Assembly: GCF_000332075.2 (NCBI RefSeq)
Contig: NZ_ALVU02000001.1
Span: forward strand, 434,001-498,000
Origin: Synechocystis sp. PCC 7509
Lineage (GTDB): Bacteria > Cyanobacteriota > Cyanobacteriia > Cyanobacteriales > Chroococcidiopsidaceae
Direction: 5' to 3'
Length of the DNA stretch: 64,000 nt
A program made the translations under genes and the position numbers. The notes under the pieces were generated by a model, which saw nothing but the letters and a program-made list of their open reading frames with translations, searched no databases and was not told the origin of the DNA. This document shows, piece after piece, positions 8,335-17,717 of the stretch (within the stretch, counting starts at the first letter, position 1; each line of letters begins with the position of its first letter).

Positions 8335-11300
8335 CTACTTATTTTTTTCCCAAAATTTTAGTCCTTCAACTTTTTCAGTGCTGCCAAAATACTCTCGCTC
8401 TTCATCAATCAAAACTTCAGCAGCGATCGCATCTAAGGGTTTTGAGAAGTAATAGCCTTGAGCAAAGTTGCATTTTAAAGACTTAAGTTGATACATCTGA
8501 GTTTTAGTTTCAACTCCTTCAGCAACAGTATCCATACCTAAGTTCCACGCAAGTCCAACTACCGTGCGGATAATTTCTATTTTGCCTAGTTCTGTATCCA
8601 CATCAATAACAAAAGAACGATCTATTTTTAATGTATCAATGGGGAAGCTGTGCATATAGCTCAAAGATGAGTAGCCTGTGCCAAAATCATCTAGAGATAA
8701 CCGCATTCCCAACTGACGCATTTTTACGAGCATGGCAGTTACGCGATCGGCATTTTCTACCAAGACGCTTTCAGTAATTTCTAGTTTTAAATGACGACTT
8801 TCCAGTCCAGTTATTTGTAAAACTTTTTCAATTTGCTCGATTAAATCTGTTTGAGCAAATTGTTTAGTAGATAGATTGACGCTGACAACTAAAGCCGGTT
8901 TGCCGGGAAACTGCTCTTGCCACGATTTCAATTGACGGCAAGCTTCGTACAATGTCCAATAACCAATAGCATTGATTAATCCTGTTTCTTCCGCCAGGGG
9001 AATAAATTGGAGCGGCGAAACTAAGCCGCGCTCTGGGTGTTTCCAACGGATCAAAGCTTCAAAACCAGTAATGCGAAAGTTTTTGAGTGAGACAATTGGC
9101 TGGTAGTGTAAAACAAATTCTTCCCGTCCGAGCGCTCCTCGCAAATCGTTTTCCAATAGCAACATCGTCCTAGCTTGAGAGTGGAGGGTGCGGTCAAAAA
9201 CTCGATAGCATTCTTTGCCAGTTTTTTGAGTTTTTACGCCATACATGGTCATATCTGCATCGCGTAAAATGTCTTCAGCTTGCTCATAACCATCGCTACT
9301 TAAAGCAATCCCGATACTTATGGTACTAAATACTTGATGACCACCAAGATTAAACGGTAAGGCAAGTTTATGTTGAATCCGTTCAGCAATTTGAGTAGCG
9401 TTGTCACGACTATTGATGTTGTCTAGTAAAATTGTGAATTCATCGCCACCCAAACGGGCGACAGTATCTTGAGGACGCACGCAAGACTTTAAAGTCTGAG
9501 CAATTTCTACCAATAAGCGATCGCCTATATCATGACCCAAGCTATCGTTTATCACTTTAAAGCGATCCAAGTCTAAAAACAGGACAGCAAATAAATAATC
9601 TTTGTTTTGTCGGGGATGGGCAATTACTGCTTGCAAACGCTCCATAAATAGGCGACGATTGGCTAATCCCGTCAAGCTATCGTGGCAGGAGTCATACCAT
9701 AACTGAGCTTCGGCTGCTTTTTTTGAGGTAATGTCGGTTTGAGAACCAGCTAGACGATAGGGCTTGCCGCTCTTGTCGCTAACAGCCAATCCTCGCACTA
9801 GCATCCACCGCTCTTTGCCGTCTTGATGCTGAATGCGGTATTCATTTTCTAAATAGGGAACTTGCCCTTCAAGGTGAGAGGCGATCGCTTTTTTTAATTG
9901 CTGGATATCTTGGGGATGGACGCGACTAAACCAATCATTAGCGGTGTTGCCGATTTCGCCCGCCGTTAAACCCAACATTGCTTGCCAGCGAGGCGAAAAA
10001 TAAATTTCCTTTGTGAATAGATTCCAATCCCACAGTCCATCGTTAGCACCTTGCGCCGCTAAAGCGTACCTTTGTTCGCTAACACTTAAGGCTTGTTGCG
10101 TGATTCTACGTTCTTCTTCGACACCAATAGCGGCGGCAATAATTCCGAGGATTTTGCAATCGGCATTGCTAGGAATAAAGTTTTTTTTGTACAGAGCGCA
10201 CACTGCACCGATGGCAACGCCTTCACTTTTGACAACTTGACCAATGTAGGTTTGTAAATTGTACTGCCGAACGTTAGGTTCACTTTGGGCGTATTTTGTA
10301 TTCAGCAAATCGTTAATAATTAAGGCTTCATTGTTACTATCAGTAATTAAGTCGTAACAAATACTGCCTTCAATTTTATGCACCGGGTTGTAGTTTTCGG
10401 GAGTTTCCCATTGTCCTGCGGCGTACAATGTACCTTTATCTAAGCGATTATATAAAGCGCAACTTGCTTCTAATAATTCTCCACATAAAGCCGTAAGTCG
10501 ATTAATATTGGCACTTGGCTCTGTTTTGAAGCTTAAAAAGCATTGATTAATTTTTTCTAGTCTTTCTTCAGCTTTTTTACGTTCTGTAATGTCTCGCTTG
10601 ACAGCAACATGGTGAGTAACCAATCCAGCTAAGTCAAATACTGGAGAAATAGTTACGTCTTGATGGTAAAGAGATCCATCTTTACGCCGACCAATATAGC
10701 TACCACTCCATACTTGACCATTACTTAAGGTGACTGCGATTTGTTGATAAAAAGCTGCATCGTGCTTGCCACTTCTAAGTAGTGCTGCCGATGTTTTACT
10801 CATTACTTCCGCACGCTTATAGCCTGTTATGGCTTCAAAGGCAGGGTTAACATAGATAAACCTGGCTTCTGTATCGGTAATTTCTATAGCTTCGGCAGCA
10901 TAGGAAATTGCTGTAGCTAGTAAATTTTTTTCGGCTTCCGCAATTGCGCGATCGCGCAATTGTGCTTTTTGTTCCCTAATATCTTCCGCTACACAAACTA
11001 TTCCTTGAATTTCTTTTGTCTCGTCTCGCATCAACGAACTTGTAAAAGATACAGGTAGGCGATCGCCATTTTTTTTTAAATAACTTGTTTCCAAGTTTTT
11101 AATTGATTTTTGTTGTTCAATATTATTAAGGATCTCTGTTTGAACAAATATTTTTGCAAAAGGTTGGTCAATTATTTCTTCCTCTGTGTAACCTAAATAA
11201 TCCAGGGTAGCTTGATTAACTTTGACAATTATTTTGTTGCTGTCCAAGACTATCAAGCTATCTAGCATAGTTTCAATAATATTATCTACATAAGCTTTAG

Positions 11301-12162
11301 AAACAGTTGTTTTTTGCAAAGCTTCATTCATTTGATTAAAGCTTCTTGCTAAACTGCCAAGCTCATCTTTATTTTTAATGTTTATTTCTGTATTCCAGTT
11401 GCCTTTGGCAATATTTAAAGCGGCTTTTTTTAGTTGGACTATTGGCTGAGAAATAGAGCGGGACAATACCAAACTTAAAATAATACTGATAGTAAAAATT
11501 AAGCCAGCAAAGATAATAATTACTATATTGTCGTTTACAATACTTTCTTCAATAATTTTAATCTCTTTTGTAAGTTCTACTTGTATATCTGTAGAAACTT
11601 CCTCAATCAAAGGCACTAATACATTTCTAAAGTATGGTGATAAATTTTGTTTGAGAAAGCTTTCAGCTTTGCTAATGTCTGTATCAGTTAACTCTAAATA
11701 TTCCCTAACAAGCTGACTGTAAATAGCTGTTTTTTTCGTTAAATTCTCTATATTTTCTAATTTGTCTTCTTCCTTTTGAATTTCGTATTCTTTTTTAAAT
11801 AAGCTCTGCTTATTTATATAAATACTTTTTTCTATGGCTGCCTCAAAATTGTTCAAATTGATAGCAATATTATTTAATTCTCTTTTAATATCTGCGTAGA
11901 TTTGCAGTTTATTTGATAGTAGATTGGTTGGTTTTGAACTAGAATTATTTTGATTTATGAGGATATCGTTAGCAGAGGTTTGAATTGATTCGCCTGCAAC
12001 CCTTATTTTTGTTAGAGCTATAAATTTTTTACTAACACGTTGATTAACTTGAGCAAAATTGTTAAGAATACTTAAGTTACTAGCGACTTCAAAACAAACA
12101 CTTATCCCTGCCATAAGGGAAGGTAGAAGAAAGCTAAGAAGTAATTTTTGTTGTATTTTCAT
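8335..12162 (-). CDS. Membrane sensor with HAMP, PAS, GAF, GGDEF and EAL domains
   Basis: This 1275-residue protein is predicted to make and/or break down cyclic di-GMP. In order it shows a first membrane segment near residue 10-30, a periplasmic helical sensor region, a second membrane segment near 210-232, HAMP (about 233-285), two PAS domains (about 290-530), a GAF domain (about 540-690), a third PAS (about 705-820), GGDEF near 906 and EAL near 1036. The cyclase motif GGDEF is intact and is preceded at five residues by RPQD, the product-inhibition I-site. The phosphodiesterase side has EAL, EITES, DDFGTGYSS and KIDRSF, all intact. Both activities are therefore possible; which dominates cannot be told. 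It appears to be a single gene: a strong terminator lies upstream and purC starts 80 bases downstream. Confidence 0.93.
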   Translation of the reverse strand: MKIQQKLLLSFLLPSLMAGISVCFEVASNLSILNNFAQVNQRVSKKFIALTKIRVAGESIQTSANDILINQNNSSSKPTNLLSNKLQIYADIKRELNNIAINLNNFEAAIEKSIYINKQSLFKKEYEIQKEEDKLENIENLTKKTAIYSQLVREYLELTDTDISKAESFLKQNLSPYFRNVLVPLIEEVSTDIQVELTKEIKIIEESIVNDNIVIIIFAGLIFTISIILSLVLSRSISQPIVQLKKAALNIAKGNWNTEINIKNKDELGSLARSFNQMNEALQKTTVSKAYVDNIIETMLDSLIVLDSNKIIVKVNQATLDYLGYTEEEIIDQPFAKIFVQTEILNNIEQQKSIKNLETSYLKKNGDRLPVSFTSSLMRDETKEIQGIVCVAEDIREQKAQLRDRAIAEAEKNLLATAISYAAEAIEITDTEARFIYVNPAFEAITGYKRAEVMSKTSAALLRSGKHDAAFYQQIAVTLSNGQVWSGSYIGRRKDGSLYHQDVTISPVFDLAGLVTHHVAVKRDITERKKAEERLEKINQCFLSFKTEPSANINRLTALCGELLEASCALYNRLDKGTLYAAGQWETPENYNPVHKIEGSICYDLITDSNNEALIINDLLNTKYAQSEPNVRQYNLQTYIGQVVKSEGVAIGAVCALYKKNFIPSNADCKILGIIAAAIGVEEERRITQQALSVSEQRYALAAQGANDGLWDWNLFTKEIYFSPRWQAMLGLTAGEIGNTANDWFSRVHPQDIQQLKKAIASHLEGQVPYLENEYRIQHQDGKERWMLVRGLAVSDKSGKPYRLAGSQTDITSKKAAEAQLWYDSCHDSLTGLANRRLFMERLQAVIAHPRQNKDYLFAVLFLDLDRFKVINDSLGHDIGDRLLVEIAQTLKSCVRPQDTVARLGGDEFTILLDNINSRDNATQIAERIQHKLALPFNLGGHQVFSTISIGIALSSDGYEQAEDILRDADMTMYGVKTQKTGKECYRVFDRTLHSQARTMLLLENDLRGALGREEFVLHYQPIVSLKNFRITGFEALIRWKHPERGLVSPLQFIPLAEETGLINAIGYWTLYEACRQLKSWQEQFPGKPALVVSVNLSTKQFAQTDLIEQIEKVLQITGLESRHLKLEITESVLVENADRVTAMLVKMRQLGMRLSLDDFGTGYSSLSYMHSFPIDTLKIDRSFVIDVDTELGKIEIIRTVVGLAWNLGMDTVAEGVETKTQMYQLKSLKCNFAQGYYFSKPLDAIAAEVLIDEEREYFGSTEKVEGLKFWEKNK

Positions 12163-12236
12163 CTTTAACTTTGACTTGTGCTTATATAACGAGCGAAAAG
12201 CAATTTATTACTTTTAAGAATCAGCACAATTGAACT

Positions 12237-12278
12237 AAAAAAAGTAAGCCAAACCTATCTCGATTTTGGCTTACTTTT
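12237..12278 (-). terminator. Rho-independent terminator after the RDD-pentapeptide gene
   Basis: Bases 12240-12253 and 12265-12278 form a 14-base-pair stem around an 11-base loop. Read on the minus strand the stem is followed directly by seven T (12243 to 12237), the classic intrinsic terminator layout. It lies 162 bases downstream of the stop of the gene ending at 12440 and just upstream of the GGDEF/EAL gene, so it should separate these two transcripts. Confidence 0.8.
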
Positions 12279-12439
12279 GTATTTCCAGCAACCTAGTGTA
12301 CTAGAAGTACAAAGATATCGTTTTTAAGTGAGTTGCTTAAGTCTCAGTAATTTCAACTAAGATAAGATAGAAATTGACTGTTTCAATTGCCACGCCTTAG
12401 CTAATCTTTACGCGCCGTTTCCAGATCCCAAAAATGCGA

Positions 12440-14566
12440 TTATGGGCAACGGGGATGATTACCACCTTGCAGACAAATAGCTGCAAGTTGGGTAGTGTCT
12501 AAGTTTTTAACATTTGTAAAGTCAACGCCTTTAAGTAGAACCGATGGGGATTCTGCCACAGGTGTTTGCATAAATCCGTCTGCTTGAGTAGATTTGGCAT
12601 CAATAAAAATTGCTCCAGCTACATCGGCATTTTGCAAATCGGCATTTCGCAAATCAGCATTTCGCAAATCAGCATTTCGCAAGCTAACGTTTTGTAGATT
12701 TGCTTGACGCAAATTAGCATTCTGCAATCGAGCAGCGCTTAAGTTAGCGTTGCTAAGATTAGCACTACTCAAATCTGCTCCTGATAAATCTGCTCCTTGC
12801 CAATCGGTGGCACTTAAATTAGCAAGCTGAAAGTTAGTTTTTAAGGCACTAACTCGACTCAAACGAGCAGAGGAAAGATCGGCTTTCGCTAAATTGGCTG
12901 CGCCTAAATCTGCCCCTGTAAGACTTGCTTGGGTTAGTACAGATTGTTGCAAATCGGTTTCTACCATCTGAGCGCTACTAAGATTAGCACCAGAAAGATT
13001 GCTATGAGCTAGGTTAGCTCGGTTAAGCAGAGCATGAAGCAAGTTGGCGCGCTGCATGGAGACACGGCTGAGGTCGGCTTCAGTAAGGTTAACAAATTTC
13101 ATTTGAGCATCGTTAAGGGTGGCAATAGCATCATCAAAAGTATTGACGATGCCATCATTTCCTGCACTTTGCCAATGACTTGCCGCTAGATTAGCCCGGT
13201 CGAGATTTGCTCCACTAAGTTCAATTCCCGCTAAATCAATTTGGTTAAGGACTAAGCTAAAATTATCAGTCTCACTTAAGTTGATGCGGTCTAGTTGTAC
13301 CGAAGTCAATTTGCCGCTATAAATAGACAGAATTTCGGCGATCGCATTTTGGGTTGATTGCAACTGCTGGCTATTAGCGGCGGGATTAGTGGCTAAAGAC
13401 AAGTTCAATCGTTGCAGTGCTGGCAATACCTCCGTGCCACTTGTAACCAACGCTTGTTGGATTACCTTAGTTAGTTCGGGGCTGGAAGATTGCGCTAACA
13501 AATTGACGAGCAACTGCTGTGCTTGGGGATTATTTACTGTACCCAAATTTAAAATTGCTTCCGTTCGCTGGGCTAAGGTGTTTGCTTCAGTAGCATTCAG
13601 TTGTTTCGTAGCTGCTAATAACTGTTCGCTATTATATTCGGCAACTTGCCCGCTACCTATTTGCGTGCGAACGTAAAGTTGAGTGGCAATTAAAGTTCCC
13701 ACTACTGTTCCGACGCTACAACTGGCAACAACAGTCAAAACAAATTTGGGATGGCGACGCATCCAAATCCACAAGTCGCGCTGCTGTTCCTTTTTCTTTG
13801 TTAAAACAATTGTCGCCTCGCTTACCGGCGCGGCGGTTTGTTTGCCACTATAAGTAGTAGAGGTATCCCACTTAATCCCTTGTCCGTTATTTTCTCCTAA
13901 GCGACCCGTATTGGGGGCATAGATGCGACTGGCATTGACAACGTAGGTTCCCGATATTAAGTCGTGCAACGAGCGGCGCTGACGGTCAAATCGAGCGCTG
14001 ATGCCTTCTCCTAGTACCATTACCCCGGCTAAGATAGTCAGCATTGCTGGATCGGGAAATAAGCCACTACAACGCCATACTACGTAAGCAATCGATAAAG
14101 GCAATCCCCAAGTTACGATACCTTCGCGGAGGATAGTTTTTGCTAACCCCGGCGGGTTTCCGGCGGTAGTGACTACGCGGACACCCAACCAGCGCTTAGG
14201 CAACGTGCTACCAGTTTTAGCGAGTAAATATATTTGCCAGCTACCTAGTAATATTGGTGTTGCCAGGGCTACCGACCATAAGAAGTTAGTTAGGGGTGGT
14301 ACTTCGCTTACCTCTCTACTAGGAGGTAAAGCAAAGGTTGCGATTATGACTTTTTCTGTTACTGCTAGTACCGGATTTAAGGGTACTTGCTCTACTAAAT
14401 GGGTTTTGGCATACATTCCCACGCTGTAGGGAACTATAGCGCTACTGGCAATTATTGATATTTCGATCGCCCAAGCAGCAAAGCGTCTAGTCACTAATGG
14501 TAGTGGTTGTAGCCGTGCTTGCTTATAATTGCGATCGCCCCCTCTCCTCACACTTGGATTAGCCAT
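12440..14566 (-). CDS. RDD-family membrane protein fused to pentapeptide repeats
   Basis: The 708-residue product has three parts. Residues about 20-215 form an RDD-type membrane domain: RRFAAWAIEI near the start, several hydrophobic segments, LPKRWLGVRVV, and the closing RRSLHDLISGTYVV. After a linker another membrane segment follows near 273-292. A helical region at about 325-420 resembles HEAT-like repeats. From about 430 to 675 the chain is made of pentapeptide repeats of the form A(D/N)Lxx, such as ANLSSA and ADLRNADLRNA, which fold into a right-handed beta helix. The N terminus would sit in the membrane with the helix on one side as a binding platform. Substrate and partner are unknown. 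The stretch of nearly identical repeats near 12640-12690 may vary in length between strains. Confidence 0.85.
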   Translation of the reverse strand: MANPSVRRGGDRNYKQARLQPLPLVTRRFAAWAIEISIIASSAIVPYSVGMYAKTHLVEQVPLNPVLAVTEKVIIATFALPPSREVSEVPPLTNFLWSVALATPILLGSWQIYLLAKTGSTLPKRWLGVRVVTTAGNPPGLAKTILREGIVTWGLPLSIAYVVWRCSGLFPDPAMLTILAGVMVLGEGISARFDRQRRSLHDLISGTYVVNASRIYAPNTGRLGENNGQGIKWDTSTTYSGKQTAAPVSEATIVLTKKKEQQRDLWIWMRRHPKFVLTVVASCSVGTVVGTLIATQLYVRTQIGSGQVAEYNSEQLLAATKQLNATEANTLAQRTEAILNLGTVNNPQAQQLLVNLLAQSSSPELTKVIQQALVTSGTEVLPALQRLNLSLATNPAANSQQLQSTQNAIAEILSIYSGKLTSVQLDRINLSETDNFSLVLNQIDLAGIELSGANLDRANLAASHWQSAGNDGIVNTFDDAIATLNDAQMKFVNLTEADLSRVSMQRANLLHALLNRANLAHSNLSGANLSSAQMVETDLQQSVLTQASLTGADLGAANLAKADLSSARLSRVSALKTNFQLANLSATDWQGADLSGADLSSANLSNANLSAARLQNANLRQANLQNVSLRNADLRNADLRNADLQNADVAGAIFIDAKSTQADGFMQTPVAESPSVLLKGVDFTNVKNLDTTQLAAICLQGGNHPRCP

Positions 14567-14628
14567 CTCAATATCCTTTATATAAATTTTTTATTCCTGT
14601 TCCCAGCGTCGACGGATTTATGACTTTG

Positions 14629-14949
14629 CTAATTTTGAGAGCTACGAGCTACTAAAAACTGATACACAAAGTACACTACCAACCCTAAAAACGCTAGGCT
14701 AAACAGCGCTGCTACTAAGTTTAATAAGCTTTTTAGTACCGCAAAGCCAACTATAATTCCTACGCCGACTACAATTATCTTTCCCGCGTTAGGTAGAGAC
14801 TTAAACAAGTTGATGAATTTGTTTAATCTTGTTACCGAACCGTTACTGGTAGGTGAGTTGGTTGTTGCTGGGTGGGCATTAGTTGGAGTGGAAACTTCCA
14901 ATTGTTGCAAACGATGCTCTAAATCTTGTTCGCTTTCTTCGGTATTCAT
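14629..14949 (-). CDS. Small membrane protein of unknown function
   Basis: I do not recognise this protein beyond a conserved-hypothetical type. From the ATG at 14949 it has 106 residues: an acidic N-terminal part with a short predicted coiled coil (QDLEHRLQQLE), a Ser/Thr/Asn/Pro-rich linker, and two hydrophobic segments at about 55-75 and 79-98 that look like a membrane hairpin. An upstream TTG in the same frame would add eight residues. It lies 62 bases upstream of the RDD-pentapeptide gene on the same strand and may be co-transcribed with it. Confidence 0.6.
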   Translation of the reverse strand: MNTEESEQDLEHRLQQLEVSTPTNAHPATTNSPTSNGSVTRLNKFINLFKSLPNAGKIIVVGVGIIVGFAVLKSLLNLVAALFSLAFLGLVVYFVYQFLVARSSQN

Positions 14950-15217
14950 TTGGTGTTTGGCGCTAGATAACAATCTTTAGTCAGCAATTATAAGACGACA
15001 AACATTGTTTGGTTAGGAAATTTTAGCGAATTTTCGGATTTGGAAATTGCATCCTAGCGAACAACTCTGGTAAATCTTTATTGTGCTTCTAGATACCATC
15101 TTTGCTATCTAGCGTTAGTTAAGGGTGGCATAATTATATAATTTATTTCCTAATTTAGGATGTAGAAATATTAAGTTTAAACTAGAAAAACTAGCTATGT
15201 ATGATTATGGTTGCAGT

Positions 15218-15595
15218 TCACTTTGACTCGTCCCACGATGAACTAGATACTTCCACTGCTTGCACGTCAATAGTTCCCGCCAGAGTTAGGCGATTAAACT
15301 TGCCTTGGATTACCTGCAATGGTTCGGAGCAATTGGGACACTGCAATTGAGTTTTATTTAAGCCTGTAAATTCGTAATGGCAAACAGGACAAGTGTCTTG
15401 AATTAGGTTATTTTGCAGCCAAAAACGGAAGCCAAAAAAGCCTAAAACAGGTATTAGTAGCAGTAAGCCCACCAAAATTAAAAACCAGTTTACTAACCAG
15501 CCTAGACCGACGCTTCCAATTAGCCAAAAAACTCCAATAACAGCGATCCACCGTCCTAAATTAGAAATATTGAGATCGAAAGATTTGAGACTCAT
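15218..15595 (-). CDS. Membrane protein with C-terminal zinc ribbon, unknown function
   Basis: The 125-residue protein has two hydrophobic segments (about 17-30 and 34-58) that should form a membrane hairpin, followed by a zinc-ribbon-like module with Cys at 69, 72, 86 and 89 (CPVC and CPNC). The rest of the C terminus is polar. The function is unknown; such ribbons usually bind a structural zinc. The gene stands alone on the minus strand, 268 bases upstream of the next minus-strand gene and divergent from the HtrA gene. Confidence 0.65.
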   Translation of the reverse strand: MSLKSFDLNISNLGRWIAVIGVFWLIGSVGLGWLVNWFLILVGLLLLIPVLGFFGFRFWLQNNLIQDTCPVCHYEFTGLNKTQLQCPNCSEPLQVIQGKFNRLTLAGTIDVQAVEVSSSSWDESK

Positions 15596-15951
15596 TTTTA
15601 GGTGATTTTAATTGCGCTATCTCTAGGATAACCAATAGCTACGGTGTATTAAAAGCAACTACCCTGCCAACGGATTTTAGTAGAGTTCCAAGCAATTTTA
15701 GTAGGAGGGAAGGGCGCTGAATTTTGGCAATTGAGGGTTTTGGGTTGGCTACACCAGAATTTAAAGGGCGATCGCAACTATATCGATTAATCATTCGTCA
15801 AAGTATTGACCCTAGGATAGTTTTGCTTTTAACTCCTGGAGGCTGAACGACCAGAAAATAAGGATGCTAGGGACAATCTGCACTTCTAGTATTGCCATAA
15901 AATACACTAAGAGCAGTTGCTGTTTATTTCGGTTATTGAATTATTGGTACT
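15596..15951. other. Divergent intergenic region upstream of the HtrA gene
   Basis: This 356-base stretch separates the zinc-ribbon protein (minus) from the HtrA-type protease (plus) and must hold the promoters of both. I see no RNA gene. One open frame from 15718 to the TGA at 15844-15846, about 42 codons, could encode a short peptide or be a remnant, but it has no ATG and no clear ribosome binding site. No convincing -35/-10 pair stood out. Confidence 0.4.
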
Positions 15952-17163
15952 ATGCGATTAAAGAATAAATTGCGCTCCTTACGTCAATTAATTACTCATG
16001 GACTGGCGATCGCTTTTGGGGTATTGTTCGCCTTTAGTAGTTTGCGAGTCTTGCCGTCTCAAGCTCTATCGATCCCGACCGAAGTAGATTCTCCCCAAAT
16101 TGTTGCCCAAAAGCCCCCCAGAGCCAATGTAGGCTCGAATAACTTTGTCGCCACCGCCGTCAATCGCGTAGGTTCGGCGGTAGTTCGCATTGATACTGAG
16201 CGTACCGTAACGCGGAGAATTAACGATCCGATGTTTGACGATCCTACCTTTCGGCGCTTTTTTGGGGAAAGTTTCCCCCAGCGAATGCCAGAAGAACGGT
16301 TAAGAGGGATAGGATCGGGATTTATTATTGACCGTAGCGGTGAGATTTTGACCAATGCTCACGTAGTTAATCAGGCGGATAAGGTAACTATAAGGTTGAA
16401 AGACGGACGCACCTTAGAAGGCACGGTACAGGGCGCTGACGAAGTTACCGATTTAGCGGTAATTAAGGTTAATTCCACTAACGGCGATTTACCTGTCGCA
16501 CCTTTGGGAGATTCTTCAGAGGTGCAAGTGGGAGATTGGGCGATCGCCGTAGGAAATCCTTTAGGCTTTGATAGTACGGTTACTTTAGGTATTGTTTCCA
16601 CTCTAAAACGCTCTAGCGCTCAAGTTGGTATTCCTGATAAACGCTTAGAATTTATCCAAACTGACGCAGCTATTAACCCCGGTAATTCTGGTGGGCCATT
16701 GCTAAACGACCGAGGTGAAGTAATTGGGATTAATACCGCCATTCGCGCCGATGCAATGGGAATTGGGTTTGCAATTCCGATTAATAAAGCCAAAGAGATT
16801 AAAGACAGATTGATGCGCGGTGAAAGGATTGCTCACCCTTATTTAGGCGTACAAATGGAGAATTTAACTCCAGAACTTGCCAAAGCTAATAATACCGATC
16901 CCAATTCTCCCATTAATGTACCGGAAGTTGAGGGTGTTTTAGTGGTGCGCGTAGTTCCAAATTCCCCCGCAGCATCGGCGGGTTTGCGGCGCGGCGATGT
17001 TATTTTGCAAATTGATAAGCAATCTGTAACGACTGGGGAACAGTTGCAAAATATTGTTGAAAATAGCCGCGTTGGTCAAACACTGCAACTCAAAATCCAG
17101 CGTGGAAATCAAACCCAGCAAATAGGCGTGAAAGCTGGGGAGTTACAAAGCGAGGCGGCATAA
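15952..17163 (+). CDS. HtrA/DegP-type serine protease with PDZ domain
   Basis: This is a trypsin-like protease of the HtrA/HhoA/HhoB family that degrades or refolds damaged proteins in the periplasm or at the membranes. Its 403 residues start with a signal or anchor segment (about 15-35). The protease domain carries the triad in LTNAHVVN (His), TDLAVIKV (Asp) and NPGNSGGP (Ser), and one C-terminal PDZ domain (about 300-395, with SPAASAGLRRGDVI). Which of the three cyanobacterial paralogues it is cannot be decided without a tree. A good intrinsic terminator follows, so it is probably monocistronic. Confidence 0.93.
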   Translation: MRLKNKLRSLRQLITHGLAIAFGVLFAFSSLRVLPSQALSIPTEVDSPQIVAQKPPRANVGSNNFVATAVNRVGSAVVRIDTERTVTRRINDPMFDDPTFRRFFGESFPQRMPEERLRGIGSGFIIDRSGEILTNAHVVNQADKVTIRLKDGRTLEGTVQGADEVTDLAVIKVNSTNGDLPVAPLGDSSEVQVGDWAIAVGNPLGFDSTVTLGIVSTLKRSSAQVGIPDKRLEFIQTDAAINPGNSGGPLLNDRGEVIGINTAIRADAMGIGFAIPINKAKEIKDRLMRGERIAHPYLGVQMENLTPELAKANNTDPNSPINVPEVEGVLVVRVVPNSPAASAGLRRGDVILQIDKQSVTTGEQLQNIVENSRVGQTLQLKIQRGNQTQQIGVKAGELQSEAA

Positions 17164-17168
17164 TTATC

Positions 17169-17208
17169 AGGAAGCAATACAAAACAAGTATTGCTTCCTT
17201 GGCTTTTT
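17169..17208 (+). terminator. Rho-independent terminator after the HtrA gene
   Basis: A 12-base-pair perfect stem (17169-17180 with 17188-17199) with a seven-base loop is followed on the plus strand by a TGGCTTTTTG run. It starts six bases after the HtrA stop codon and is a clear intrinsic terminator. Confidence 0.8.
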
Positions 17209-17263
17209 GTTCGAGAAGGCGATCGCGCTAGGATAACAAAAATAAACGCGATAACTAATTACT

Positions 17264-17716
17264 ATGTCCGTTAAAGTTGGAGATCCAGCACCAGATTTTA
17301 CTCTACTCTCTCAATCTGGTGACTCTGTTAGCCTGAATGATTTTCGCAATCAAAAGTCTGTGGTACTTTACTTTTACCCCAAAGACGACACCCCAGGATG
17401 TACCAAGGAATCTTGTGAATTTCGAGATCAATACGAAGTATTTAAAGCTGCTGGAGCGGAAGTTATGGGGATTAGCGCCGATTCTCCAGAATCTCACCAA
17501 AAGTTTGCCACTAAGTACAATTTACCTTTTACTTTACTTAGCGACAAAGACAACCAAGTTCGTAAGCTTTACGGTGTCCCGTCAACGGCGTTTGTACTTC
17601 CAGGAAGGGTAACTTATGTTATCGACGAGCAAGGAATTGTCAAAAATATTTTCAATTCGCAATTCAACTTTAAAGGTCATATTGAAGAATCGCTAAAAAC
17701 TCTGCAAGCAGCGTAG
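17264..17716 (+). CDS. bcp: Peroxiredoxin Q / BCP-type thiol peroxidase
   Basis: The 150-residue protein reduces hydrogen peroxide and alkyl hydroperoxides, taking electrons from thioredoxin. The motif PKDDTPGCTKESCEFRD places the peroxidatic Cys at 46 and the resolving Cys at 51, five residues on, as in the atypical two-Cys BCP/PrxQ class. The N terminus GDPAPDFTL is also typical. It has its own terminator downstream and is separated from the HtrA gene by another, so it is probably transcribed alone. No signal peptide is visible, which suggests a cytoplasmic enzyme. Confidence 0.95.
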   Translation: MSVKVGDPAPDFTLLSQSGDSVSLNDFRNQKSVVLYFYPKDDTPGCTKESCEFRDQYEVFKAAGAEVMGISADSPESHQKFATKYNLPFTLLSDKDNQVRKLYGVPSTAFVLPGRVTYVIDEQGIVKNIFNSQFNFKGHIEESLKTLQAA

Positions 17717-17717
17717 T

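Noticed and set aside
12600-12700. Short tandem repeats resembling a CRISPR or minisatellite
   Set aside because: The period is 15 bases and is explained by the pentapeptide repeat coding sequence.
13389-13676. Plus-strand open frame of 95 residues inside the RDD-pentapeptide gene
   Set aside because: Antisense shadow of a gene with clear domains.
14544-14553. CTCCTCACAC, ten bases of the conserved loop of the cyanobacterial small RNA Yfr1
   Set aside because: It lies inside the coding start of the RDD-pentapeptide gene, on the opposite strand, with no flanking stem or terminator of the Yfr1 type.
15089-15112. CTAGATA/TATCTAG hairpin as terminator of the zinc-ribbon gene
   Set aside because: It is more than 100 bases beyond the stop, with a weak AT-rich stem and no T run.
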